A stretch of 34,060 bases of DNA, from assembly GCA_036897485.1 (NCBI GenBank), contig JAYMTF010000543.1, positions 1 to 34,060 of the forward strand, written 5' to 3'. This stretch comes from Pelargonium nanum. Lineage: Eukaryota; Streptophyta; Magnoliopsida; Geraniales; Geraniaceae. Within the stretch, counting starts at the first letter, position 1, and each line of letters opens with the position of its first letter. The position numbers and the translations under genes were made by a program. The notes under the pieces are model-generated. The model worked only from the letters and a program-made list of their open reading frames with translations. It had not been told where the DNA came from and did no database searches. Shown piece by piece: positions 1-11,213 of this stretch.

Positions 1-350
1 AAATGAGTCATGTGTTTACTATATTTCCAAGCCTATAACATTTCTCCTTCAAACAATAGTACTTTTGATCAAGTATTAGCCTTAGTCTGAAATCATGTAT
101 ATATTTGAAATCATGTATATATTTCCAGATACTAGTCATCTCAGTATTGCAGAAGAGACTTCATATATATGTATATTGTTAAATGCTGCAAGTTATTTTT
201 TGTTTGTTGTTATTTCTATTTATTTATGTTGAAACTGTTATTTAACTGCTACAAGTTAAATAATATCAGTATTATAAATTCCAATTTTGAAGTTTAAACA
301 TGATCATGAGGAAAGATCACTGGATGTTGGCTTGAGTGGAAAGGTCTAGA
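1..350 (+). other. 3' flank of an upstream B3-gene copy (tandem duplicate)
   Basis: This stretch aligns along most of its length with 4799-5120, the DNA just after the stop codon of the four-B3 gene. Shared blocks include CATTTCTCCTT, CTTTTGATCAAGTATTA, CATCTCAGTATTGCAGA, GAGACTTCATATAT, AAATTCCA(A/G)TTTTGAAG and TCTAGAGTTTGAGTT, in the same order. No coding sequence is visible here. The simplest reading is that a third B3 gene ends immediately left of the window and that this is its 3' UTR and downstream flank. Confidence 0.75.
89..124. repeat. Tandem duplication, 18-bp unit, two copies
   Basis: GAAATCATGTATATATTT is repeated exactly at 89-106 and 107-124. The homologous site after the four-B3 gene (about 4888-4910) has a single copy, so this duplication arose after the two B3-gene copies separated. 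Confidence 0.85.
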
Positions 351-559
351 GTTTGAGTTCTTGTGAAAGTTCATGCTGGTAGCACTTTCTAATACTTTGA
401 GGTATTCTTCTGGTTGTTGAGCTGACCATTACTGCCCTTTATGACTTAGGATCATGCATTGTCATTGTAGTTCTGCCCATTCTATTTTGTTCTATTTTCC
501 ATGGCTGTAGTTAATTACTCTTTTGATTTCATTATATCAAAATGTTCCTTTTTTTGTAT

Positions 560-773
560 CTATGACTATAAGTAAAGGTAAAGCCGAAACTTGAACCACC
601 AAAACAAAAATCTTTTAAGGTTGCTATGCCAACATATGTTGCTATTACAGAATTCATATTTGTAAGCCTTTCAATTTCTTTGTTTCTATGTTTGTCTTCT
701 GTTTTCTTCTTGTTCTCAGGTTCAAGGAAATGAAGACCATGAAACTAAATTAGACCCTGCTGGACCAATGTAA
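560..773 (+). pseudogene. Possible orphan exon pair, partly B3-like
   Basis: An open stretch reads KPKLEPPKQKSFKVAMPTYV and continues to a good donor at about 662. A second open stretch after an acceptor at 718-719 reads VQGNEDHETKLDPAGPM and stops at 771-773. The first part resembles the start of a B3 domain in the neighbouring genes (F-V-M-P-x-YV spacing). The intron start, GTAAGCCT then ATTTCTTTGTTTCTAT, closely matches the intron after exon 7 of the gene downstream (from 3574). I do not recognise the second part. It could be a chimeric remnant, or the tail of a gene whose remainder is missing. Confidence 0.3.
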
Positions 774-776
774 TAC

Positions 777-1604
777 AACTGTAGCAACCTTGACTAATAA
801 TGCAAAAGCTGAATTTAGTAATGTAATGTATACTATATGTTCATCATAGTAATGTACTACATATTTGTCATCTTAGATTGATATTGTACCAAGGGAAGTT
901 GATGGTTTGGTACATGTACTTTACATATACTCTTTCGCACCAATAAAAATCTCTAAGTTTTATATTGTCTAGTTATATGTTATTTTTTGCACCGATAAAG
1001 AAAGTCCATCAATAATTGTTTGTAATTCCCTTATTTCCGCACTGATAATTCTCTGTGAATCCACGGATAAATGTATGTAAGAGGTGTACATGTAAAACAC
1101 ACGCGTCAATCCTCGTCCTTGTAGTAACAACAAAAGTGGCATGTTCAGCTCCATGGCCAAAAAAATTGTGCTCTTCAGCAAGGAGTAAGATATATGATCC
1201 ATTTCTGGGTTTAGCTGGCTCTATTTTACTTGCCATGAAATCAATTTAATTGTGTAGGTACAGATTGGTTATAACTCTTTGAGCTACCCTGACTTGAAAG
1301 CTCTTGCATTGAATAGAGGTTTGATCAGTGATCATCAAAAGATTCTTTCATTACTGTATTGATCTTTTGTAATAATTACTGATATGGCTCTGCATCAACT
1401 TACCATATCCTATCAGAAATAAATGATAGTATTAGTTTCACTTTTTAGTTGTGGTTTCAACTCTATCTACTTCAGTTACAAATATCAGCAAGAGCAATCC
1501 TTTTAAGCTGTGTTGCAAAGAACTATCAAGAAGAAACCTTGTTTCCAAGGCATTTGGATTCTTGAGAGCTGCTGAGGTGTGTTCACTGATAAGATCAGCT
1601 CAAG
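777..1604. other. Intergenic DNA and 5' region of the first B3 gene
   Basis: AT-rich DNA with no supportable gene. The short open frames on both strands at 969-1249 overlap each other and have no recognisable domain. The last 100 bases or so before 1605 are probably the 5' UTR of the four-B3 gene. No clear TATA box could be assigned. Confidence 0.5.
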
Positions 1605-4600
1605 ATGGCTTGTAAATGCCGGAGAGACGATGACGGATACAGACCACATTTTTTCAAGATAATTCTGCCCTACCATATTCAACATGGAAAGCTAGTATAC
1701 TTTCTTTCCCATTTTTATTGTCCTTAGTTACTCACTTCTTGTGATCTTAATTACTTATTTACTTGTTATGCGGTTACTTCTCAGGGGATCCCAAAAAAGT
1801 TTATGAAAAAATATGGACAAGATTTGTCAGAGCAAGTGTTGCTTAAGGTTCCGAGTGGTGGGTTATGGCAATTAGAGCTGAAAAGGGGTAATGGTGAGGT
1901 CTGGATGGAGAAAGGTTGGCAACAATTTGTGCAGTTTTATTCTCTTCAACCCTGCCACTTGCTAGTTTTCAGATATGAAGGAAAATCCAATTTTCATGTA
2001 CTCATTTTTAATAAAAGTGCTTCAGAGATTGAATATCCACTCAGAAATTGTATCAGTACTAGTGTAGATCCAAAAGTTCACAGTGGAAGATACAAAATGT
2101 CCGCGGTGGAATCACAATTGGAAGGTATTGCATTTTATTTTAATCATTATTTTTACGTGGAAATATAGGCATATTTTTCATTATATATGGCTGGTGTAAA
2201 CATAAATATATAACAAATGCAGACAAGTCCAAAGAGGTAGCAAAAAAAGAGGGTAACGGCAAAACCCACAAGTTTGCTGGAGAATCATCCAATGTGCCTC
2301 AAACTCAAGAAACAGATTATGATGTTTCTCTTGAAATCTTGGATGATTTATCACCCAGAAGAGAAACAAGGAATATGATTCGACGAAATGAAGTAAATCA
2401 TGAGAAGCAAAAGAGAAAACCAGATTCAATCAGTGGTTCTAACGAAGGCTTCAAAGGTATTTATCACATCACGTCACATCTTTTGGTTATGTTTTGCTTC
2501 TGAAGTTATTTGTGATCAATCTTGCAATGTTACAGATACAGTAATGAAACCATGGACGGGCACTAAAAAACTCGGAGCTTTGCAGATGGCTTCTTCTTTC
2601 AAGTCCAAAAACCCATTTTTTATGGTTTCCATGCACCCTACATATGTTCTTACTAAATACCACTTGGTAAGCTCTCATGTACGTATAGAAATTTGTTTCA
2701 CTACTTTATTATTTGTTTTTATGTTTTAAGCCATGTTATCTGTTTCTTGTTTTCTTTTTATGTTTGGTGCAGAGCTTACCAGCGGATGTTACTGAAAAGT
2801 ATTTCCTCAGGGACCATGGCTATATCGATCTACTGGTCTCAAATGGCGGATCATGGAGTGTTAAATACGTGAGGTATAATACAAGTTTTAAAAAACAAAT
2901 TGTCCAATTCAGAAGTGGTTGGAAGGTGTTTGTCCAAGACAATAAATTGGTAGTGGGAGATGCTTGTGTGTTTGAGATGATCAGTGGCAGTGAACTCTCA
3001 TTACATGTTGTCATTTTCCGAACTTGTGAGGATGCAAACAGCCACCAATGTAAGTATGAACTATAAAAGTCTTACTTGAGCACTCCAAAAATATTGAATA
3101 TAACATTAGTTAGTTGCAGGGATGAACGGCCCCCAGATTGAAGAAACTGATGATGTTTCTATCGAAGTTTTGGAGAAGACATCACTACATAGTCCTGGCC
3201 CTCAAAAGATGAGCATTGAACCTAGAGGCACTCAATCAAATGGGGTGAAGCTGGAGAAGCCAAAGAGAAAGCTAGACTTGAATTCTAAGCAAGATTTGGC
3301 AGGTATTGATTATTGTGAAGCTTTGTAATTGTAAATATTGTGACTGTTATCTTATAAAAACCTGATGTTCATGCAGACCAAGGTTTAAGAGGATGTATAG
3401 CCAGTGGTAAAAAACGGTTGAAATTTGGCACTCCCAAGGCTAGGAGGGTGACATCTTTTAGTTCCATGGAAAAGGCTAGAGCTTTTCAAATGGCGAGTAC
3501 AGTAATCAAACCTGTAACCCCTTTTTTCATGGTTCTGATGCAGCCTTCCTATGTTATCTCTGGATTAAGATTGGTAAGCCTCCCATTTCTTTGTTTCTAT
3601 TTTTTTTAAACTCTTATTATGAATAGTACTGCTATCATAGAGATGATATAGTTTTTATTTATGTTGTTTCTTGGTATTGCGATGCAGAATATACCAATCA
3701 AATTTGTTGATCAATATTTCCCCAAAACGAACCATGGGGAAATCAATCTCCTAATTTCAAATGACAGAACTTGGCATGTTAAGTACACATCAAGAGTATC
3801 CGGATTTCTCTCCCGAATGGTTGAATTTACTAGTGGTTGGAAGGAGTTTATGGAAGAAAATAATTTGGAAGTGGGCGACGTTTGTGTGTTTGAGCTGATC
3901 GAGGCCACAAAATTTTCATTAAAAGTCACCATTTTCCGATTCCATGAATATGCAAGTGACAACTGTGAGTATAAAGTTAATCACACCAATCTTTTTTGAA
4001 CATCCACTCTTATTGATTGTCTTAATTTTGATGTTTATATGGCATTCATAGTAATTGGTATTGAATCTGTTTTTAGCTGAAAGGATGAAAGCGTGCGAGA
4101 CTAAAGAATCAGAGGATGACTTTTCACTAAACTCTCTCCAGCCTTACAAGATTACGAGAACAGAATCTAAAGGAACCCAAGTTGATGGATTGCCGCTCAA
4201 GAAGCCAATCAAAAACTTAAATATAAGTTCTATGCATGGCTCTGCGGGTAATTCATTTGTTAAATGAACAGCTTATCATGAAAGTTAATTTTAAGAACTA
4301 ATTTGGTAGCTCATATTATGCAGGCAACTTGAGACTGTTAACATACCAAGAGAGCAATGCTGAATATAGCTCAGAGTATCCATTCTTTATAAGAACCATG
4401 CGCGGGAGTTACCTTGAAGGCAATCTGGTAAGGCCATGACATGACCAAATATATATGTGCATGCATACAACAGAAGCATATAATTTGACACTTTGAGGCC
4501 ATATGTTGATGTGTCTTATTGAAACTCAAACTTTTTGCAGTGTGTACCGAGAAAGTTTGCAGAGATGTACATCAAGGGGAGATCCGTTTCAGTGCACCTT

Positions 4601-4798
4601 CAGGTTGCGAAAGAATCCTGGACTGTGCAATCTCGTATATATGAAGATGGTTCGTGCAAGTTTTGTCATTTGTCTGCCTTTGTCAAGGCGAATAGCCTTC
4701 GAGAAGGAGATGTTTGCTTGTTCGAGTTGGTCAAGAGGAATGGTATGCTGTTCAAGGTCTCCATTATCAGATATTTTGATGCTAAGGTTAAGAATTAA
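1605..4798 (+). CDS. REM/VRN1-like transcription factor with four B3 DNA-binding domains
   Basis: Predicted nuclear DNA-binding protein of 753 aa. Exons: 1605-1694, 1785-2124, 2223-2456, 2536-2666, 2773-3049, 3120-3302, 3377-3573, 3688-3964, 4077-4247, 4324-4427 and 4541-4798. All introns are GT/AG, phases agree, and the total is 2,262 nt. B3-1 (about residues 16-110) starts with HFFKIILP and runs through GIPKKFMKKYG and SEIEYP, the arrangement seen in VRN1-type proteins. B3-2 (about 247-342), B3-3 (about 466-562) and B3-4 (about 652-751) carry PFF(M/I)-type starts. B3-2 and B3-3 also have GWK-x-F(V/M) and VGD-x-CVFE motifs; B3-4 has EGDVCLFELV. Linkers are acidic or Lys-rich, for example KPKRKLD, and could hold nuclear localisation signals. 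The start is the ATG just before the first B3 domain. VRN1 of Arabidopsis is a B3 protein that acts in floral repression; no specific role can be inferred for this copy. Confidence 0.9.
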
Positions 4799-5432
4799 AT
4801 TAGTCATGGGTTTACTATTACCAGGCCTAGCTATAACATTTCTCCTTTCTACATTACTACTTTTGATCAAGTATTAACTTTAGTTTGAAGTCATGTATAT
4901 ATATATTTTCACATACTTGTCATCTCAGTATTGCAGATGAGACTTCATATATAATTATGCTTCAATTTTCTTTTTCCTATTTTTGAACTGTTAATTTAGC
5001 TGCTACAAAGTTAAATAATGGTTTCAGTGTAATAAATTCCAGTTTTGAAGCTTAAACATAATCAAGAAAGACCTAAGAATGTTGGCTAGAGTATTTTGTC
5101 TAGAGTTTGAGTTTAAACATAATCAACAAAAATTTTGGTCTTTTTGCAATGTCAAAAGGCTTTTTTGATGGTGAGCTTATAACTTGGGATAGTCCAGGCC
5201 ATTACCAAGTTTTCTTACTAAATCAAATTCAAATTCTCAATTTCTGAGTTCCCAATTTTCAAAATTCAAATTCACAATAACCAAAAATTGGCTCCAAGCA
5301 TTTTGGGCCTTATCATATAGTGAGGAAGATAAGAGCAGTGGCTTACACCTTGGTTCTCCTATAGGGTTAAAAAGTTCACCAAACCTGCATGGGAATATCT
5401 GCATGATCTTCAACTCCAGTTCTCTTCGTTTA
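4799..5432. other. 3' flank of the four-B3 gene and intergenic DNA
   Basis: The first 320 bases or so are homologous to positions 1-350 and probably include the 3' UTR. The remainder is AT-rich with no supportable gene or RNA. Confidence 0.6.
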
Positions 5433-6042
5433 GGGGCTTGTTTGGTAACACTAATCAAAAGCCAGAAATAGCTTTAAAGTAGCTTTTAAAAGTGTATGTT
5501 TGCTAACAAAAATTTGTTGGAGCCAATATAAGCACTTTTGTGTCATAAAGCAAAAGCAAACAAAAAATTCCACATATTATTATTAAAAGCAAAATGACTA
5601 AAATGTACATACATATTATATTTTAATATTAATATATGAGAAAAAATATTGTATTAAAAATATACATAATGTATTTATAAGTAGTCAACTTTTTCATAAA
5701 AATAATCAACCTTTATATGGAAAAAGTTGAGTTTTCTATAATAAAAGTTTGCTTTTGTTTTGTGAAGGTAAGTTGTTCATAAATTAATTTAGATGAGTAA
5801 CGTGAAATTTTAATGAAAAATGAGAGTATATTTGAAAAGTTAAATTATTCTCTATCTACTTCTACATCTGTAAGCAAAAAAAATTGCTTATTGAAAAACA
5901 TCAATCATGACAAAAACAATCAAAAAGCACACTTTAAGCAAACACTATAATATGCTTTTATCTTATGCCATTTGCATATGTGGCAACATATTAGAAGAAT
6001 TGTCAGGACTTTTAGACACCCATAAGCGTTACCAAACAATCC
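5433..6042. mobile_element. MITE-like element (about 610 bp) with TTTGGTAAC terminal inverted repeats
   Basis: The left end reads GGGCTTGTTTGGTAACACTA. The reverse complement of the right end reads GGATTGTTTGGTAACGCTTA. Subterminal DNA is also symmetric: AAAGC/AGCTTT-rich blocks near 5470-5560 mirror those near 5930-5970. The inside is very AT-rich with no coding capacity. Ends beginning with a (T)GTTTGG core are common in plant hAT-type non-autonomous elements. No clean 8-bp target duplication was found, so both family and exact ends are tentative. Confidence 0.7.
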
Positions 6043-6650
6043 TTAGGTCTCGGGGATAAGAATTTTCTGAAATAGGTATTGATGCATTTCAAATATTTTT
6101 AAGTTTAGTAGCTTAGTTAATTGTGCTAAAAGAGTGTATAAGAAAGATAAAAGAATCTCAACTGTGAATTTTTGGTTGATACTCTCAATTAATAAATCTA
6201 CGTAAACGAGGTGATGTCACCTCGTCAACTAACATTCATATCCGTCTCAAATTCATGCGCAGATACCACCCGGCCGAGTCAATTTACTTAAAGCCTTAGT
6301 CCATAAATGATGACTGAGATTTCGACACTCGTGCATGATTGGCGGGAAGACGAGAGTGGCAACCAATCGTCCTCTTTGTCCCATTCGCTCTCTCTTTTCC
6401 TACTCTCTCAATTTTGTCTCCTCAGTACAAAAAACGTGCTGTACCTTCTCTTTCCTCACCTCCATTTTTGCTCGTTCACTGAGCTTCATTCAAATCTGGT
6501 AAATTCTCTACTGACCTGCATAATCCGCCACCTGTTTGATGATTTTCCTCAGTGAGCTTAGTTGTACAACACGCCGCATCAACACCACACATAATTAGGG
6601 AACCATTAACTAAGCTGCGGCACACAATCCCAACTGTTTTGTGTTCGCCT
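6043..6650. promoter_or_regulatory. Upstream region and 5' UTR of the three-B3 gene
   Basis: No separate gene is supported. A pyrimidine-rich stretch at about 6365-6480 is typical of a plant 5' UTR. The frame of the first B3 exon is open upstream from 6552 but contains no ATG before 6651, which is why 6651 is taken as the start. No convincing TATA box was assigned. Confidence 0.4.
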
Positions 6651-9600
6651 ATGGCTTCACTTCGTGCGGCACAGCCTCCTCACTTCTTCAAGATTGTTGT
6701 TGCTGACACTAAAGAAATCGACACGCTTGTAAGCAATCTTTCATATTCTTCTTGTTGTTTTGCTTCAATTTGATATCTTCCTTTGTTTGATTGATTGTTT
6801 TAGGTTGCTAATTTTGTTTGATTGAATGAGAAACAAGAACATTCAACATTAGAATGTTGGGGAGTCATTTTATATTTTGCTCTAATTTATTTATACATTT
6901 TGATTTCATATCTTGAAATGTAATCTGGAGTTTCCAGTACATCTATACACTCACTTTTGTTGTATGTGGATGTAAAGTTTTTTTCATGCTACTTCCCTGC
7001 AGAAGATTCCAACAAAATTTATGGAAATACATGGGAGCTCTATATCAAACTCTCTATGTATTAAGGTTCCAAATGGTAGGTTATGGCGAGTAGATGTAGT
7101 GGAAAATGATGGTGAGGTTTTGCTACAAAATGGCTGGAAGGAATTTGCAGAGTTTTACTCTCTCAAATACGGAAGTTTGCTTGTTTTTAAGTATGAAGTG
7201 AACTCAAAATTCAGGGTACTTATATTTGATATGAGTGCTTCAGAGATAGATTATCCACTTGGTAATGTCCCTGGTGAAGATCCCAAAACAACAACTCATG
7301 TAGAAGAAAGTGATGATCCAGATGACATTTCTGTTCAGATTTTGGATATATTGCCAGCACATACCATTTCTCATAAGAGAAGGAAAATCAGTTCAATTAC
7401 TGAAACAGACAATGGTGCAAATATGCTTCCATCAGATTCTCATTTTATTAATACGCGCAGTCAATCAAATAAATTGAAGCTTGAGAGGTCGAGGAGAAAG
7501 ATGTATGGGTCCACGCACGATTTTGGAGGTATTGTATCCTTGTCACTCTCTTGTTGGTGCTATATGCTACGTTCTTTAGTTTGAAACTAGAAGCTTATCT
7601 CTCATATTTCTTTCCACTGTTTGTGACACTTTGTTTATGGGATTTTAATTTTCACACAAGAAAGTTAAAGCAATGTCTACTAGTCATAATCAGTCACAAT
7701 CTGAGGTTCCTGCAGGAATGAGAACATTAACTTCTGATGAGAAAGATAGAGCTTTCCAGAGAGCCGAAGCTTTCAAACCAAAAAACCCTTCTTTTAGGAT
7801 CACCATGCATCCATCCTATATTGGGTCTAAAGTGGTAAGCTTTCAATAGAATTTAAAATGCTGGACTTTTAGAATTTATGTAATTACCTTCACTTTTCAT
7901 GTGGGGCAGCAGATGAGCAGCTATGTATATTTATATGATTGTTTTCGTTCTCCGTCACTGTCTTGGCTGAGATAGAATGTTCTTTGTGCATACATACAGA
8001 CTTTACCATCAAAATTTGCCAAGATGTTCCTGACTCAGAAAAATGGTGATGTCATCCTTTCATCTTCAGATGGGAAAACATGGCCTGCTAGATATGCTTG
8101 TAGAGTACAGAAGATGCACACATTAGCCACCCTATATTGTGGATGGAAGGCGTTTGTGGAGGATAATAATTTGAAAGTTGGTGATGTTTGTGTATTCGAG
8201 CTGATAAAAAGGACAAAAATTTCGTTGAAGGCTTTTATTTTCCGAGCCACTTGTGACTCAAATTGTCCCCTGTTGAATGGTGAGTAAATTACTTGTAAGT
8301 TAATTAAAGCTTCATATGGTTTTATGTGCATACATGGATTAAATTTCTTTATTGTTCTCAGTATCAGATAATGGGAATGTAGCAAGCCAAACCAAAAAGA
8401 AGCACGGTAATTATTGAATTGATTCTCATTGTGCTAGCAATCATAAAATTGTCAATTTTGCATGTCTAGCTTGAGTGGCCAATTTATGTGTATAGTTTCA
8501 GGAGCCTATGGTGGAGCCAAGTGAAATTTCTAATGACAGGTCGGATGATTTTTCACTGAGTTTGAAGCAAGAAGGGAAAGGTATAATAACTTATTATAAC
8601 TCCTATTGCTCCAAGGTAAACAAATAGAAATCAAATCAAACAACAAATAAAACTGGTTTCACTAAGGACATCCAATGAAGATAATATATTTGAAAGATAC
8701 TTTCTGCTTAGATGGATTTTAGGAATTAGGGTTAAAGTCACAAATATTACTCCAACTATACACTAGACCTCGAGGGGATCCAAGTGTCTTAAACCGTTTG
8801 CCCCAATTATTTAACTTTGACATGTGTTGCGCTAGCTAATACTTACTAGATATATTTGTTATTAAGTTTCTCTATGACTTATGAGCTTAATTTCCAAATA
8901 TATGTATGTGTGTAAGCATAATACCACAATTTTGATCTTAAAAGGGATGGCGTAAATCAAATTAACAAGATAATGGAGGGACAACATCTATTTGAATTGC
9001 AATTCTAATCCTTAGGTGAAGTTGAAATATGAACCTAGTTAGATTGGTGTTAAACTTGAATCATTGCAGGCCAGCCTGAACAGTCGACATGCAAAGATAT
9101 TACTATTAAGCAGAGGCCTTCATGTTCTAATAGTACAAGAGCTCTTGTACCAGCTGGCCAAAGACATCCATCATTCAAAGTTTTACTGTTTCCAGGATAT
9201 CTACGAAGTGGAACTCTGGTATGTGGCCATGAATCTCATGTTGAGCTATATTTCCGTAAAGATATATTTCAGAGTTAAGACACATACATCAGAAAGTTTA
9301 GTCGTACAAAACCTATGTTTCCATGTTCCTATAAATAACATCCATGAGACTTGCAGTCATCCTCAAAAGCCAGATTTTGGTACTGATGGTATTCTAATAT
9401 CAATTTGTGCAGCATGTGCCTAGTGGCTTCATCAGAGAGCTTACCAAAAAGAGAGAAGTTACTGTGATGCTTTGGGTTGCAGATAGGTTGTGGCCTGTAA
9501 CCTTGCACACTTATGCAAGCAACTCAGTTAAGCTTTGTGGCGGTTTTGGTGCATTTTTGAGAGAAAAAAATCTACAAGTAGGCGATGAATGTGTTTTTGA

Positions 9601-9658
9601 GTTGATTGACAGAGAAGATGGCATAGTGAATGTCTCTATCTTAAGACATGGAAGCTAA
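6651..9658 (+). CDS. REM/VRN1-like transcription factor with three B3 domains; frame break inside
   Basis: Tandem paralogue of the four-B3 gene. Exons read: 6651-6728, 7003-7528, 7716-7834, 8000-8279, a possible small exon 8362-8406, then 8502-8580, 9070-9218 and 9413-9658. B3-1 (about residues 12-107) begins HFFKIVV and continues KIPTKFMEIHG to SEIDYP. B3-2 begins NPSFRITMHPSYIG and has GWKAFVEDNNLKVGDVCVFE. B3-3 spans the last two exons (HPSFKVLLFPGYLRSGTL, then HVPSGFIREL to VGDECVFELI). Lys/Arg-rich linkers such as HKRRK suggest nuclear import. Odd point: with consensus splice sites, the exon from 8502 is entered in a frame that reaches TGA after seven codons, while the frame matching the paralogue (EPMVEPSEIS to DDFSLS) is shifted by one base. 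Exon sums are 1 mod 3. It may be a recent pseudogene, use an unusual splice site, or carry a sequence error. Confidence 0.82.
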
Positions 9659-10820
9659 AGATGGTTGTTAATATTGCTAAATTCAGGTATCACATTTTTT
9701 TTATATTTTGAAAGACTTATGATAGATGGATGCTCTGTGAGTTAGTTCTCATTAGCATTAAGTTCCTATATTGATGATAGTCCATTTCTGTGAACTACAA
9801 TTAATTGTTTGTAATGACAAGTGACTTCATGAACATTAGTTACTCATGCATACAAAGATATACATGACACTTGTACTGCTAATTAAGTCTCTTTGTTCAA
9901 CATCACACTTGTTAAGTCTATTGGATTTGAAAAGCTTGTAACCAAACGACTGAAGAAATGAAACCTTCGGATCACATGTGAGCTCTTTTTTTTCTTTCTA
10001 GTGGTTGGGTACAAGAAAGCCATGTCATTTCTAGGCACTTGCTTAGCTCTTCATCAATTTTTACCAAAAAAAGAAAGAACATATATTTTATGTTTGTAAA
10101 GGGGCAGAAGGAACTTCTAGATGGAAGGTGTGAGTTTCATGGTCAAAACCTTACTGCAATGTGGTTTTTAATGTGAAGAAATTGAGGAGTAACCACTTGT
10201 GTGGCCATACTGAGACTCCAAATCTCTTGGAAATACTCACAAGTACAATATCACAATTACATATTCGTACGTTGCATTAAAGATTGACGTCAATACGTGT
10301 AGAACATTAAAATGAAGATCTACGATAAGTTTTGAGAGTGAAGAACTTCCCAAAATTTGTCGGGTACATGTTTATGTTGTTGAATTGAAGATGTCGAATT
10401 TAGGGACTACAATTAAGATTGAATGTGCTATACTGACATTACTAAGAAGTTACATTTTCTGAAAGAGGGTCTTAAAATGAATTATAAATCTCATTGAAAA
10501 AGATATTTATAATCATATGCAGTGTAGCATGAACAGATGCGGAAATAGCATGCACCAACTCATAGATGTTATTTTTGGAGCTACTACTGAAGGAGTTGCA
10601 TATAAGAATATGTTTGGATGAAATTTTATATCTAAAAGGCAAAAGATAAAAAAATGTTCATAAGACATATCAATATATGATGACTTGTATTTGATCCTCC
10701 AAATATGGTATGCTTTGAATGTTTTCATTATAACATTTTCTTATCGGTTGAGGCACACAACATGGATATATTCCAAAAAAAAAAATTCAAAACGCTTAAA
10801 TCACATATGAGCATGTCTTA
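9659..10820. other. Intergenic DNA after the B3 cluster
   Basis: AT-rich DNA containing the probable 3' UTR of the three-B3 gene and no recognisable gene. Short open frames here have no domain signal. Confidence 0.5.
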
Positions 10821-10876
10821 TTTGCACAATGTTTTTTTTTTTTTTTTTTTTTTGAAGGGATTTGCACAATGTTTTT
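10820..10876 (-). mobile_element. Tiny truncated retroposon: poly(A) tail in a target duplication
   Basis: ATTTGCACAATGTTTTT occurs at 10820-10836 and again at 10860-10876. The first copy's trailing T bases merge with a run of 22 T (10832-10853), followed by GAAGGG (A). On the minus strand this reads TCCCTTC plus a long A tail between direct repeats, the expected footprint of an extremely 5'-truncated LINE or SINE insertion. Confidence 0.6.
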
Positions 10877-10932
10877 ACATGTCTCTTATATATTTTCTCA
10901 ACAACAAAAAAACATCATTTATTCCACAACCA

Positions 10933-10946
10933 AAACGGCGCCGTTT
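10933..10946. promoter_or_regulatory. Perfect 14-bp palindrome upstream of the RUS-family gene
   Basis: AAACGGCGCCGTTT is its own reverse complement. It lies about 270 bp before the start codon in otherwise AT-rich DNA, close to where a core promoter or 5' UTR would lie. A factor-binding role is an inference. Confidence 0.4.
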
Positions 10947-11213
10947 CCGTTTATTTCTTTTCAAGTTAAAAAAACACAAATCAAGTTGGGAAGAGATGAG
11001 AGAGAGAAGAGGGAAAAGACATTCTCTAGGACTCGGTGGCTGCAGGTGAAAGGCTCACAGTCACAGCCGCTCGCTTTGGTTTCCACTTCCTCCAAGCTGT
11101 GGACGCACTATTTGCATTGCCTTCTTGCCAATCTTCTTCATCAGATTCCAATACCCTAAACCCTACATTTTTCTACTTTTTGGCGGGAATCTTTCTTCAC
11201 AGTTTCAGCTCTC

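Noticed and set aside
8640-8990. Possible transposon in the last long intron of the three-B3 gene.
   Set aside because: The wording of the sequence looks repeat-like, but I found no inverted ends or target duplication.
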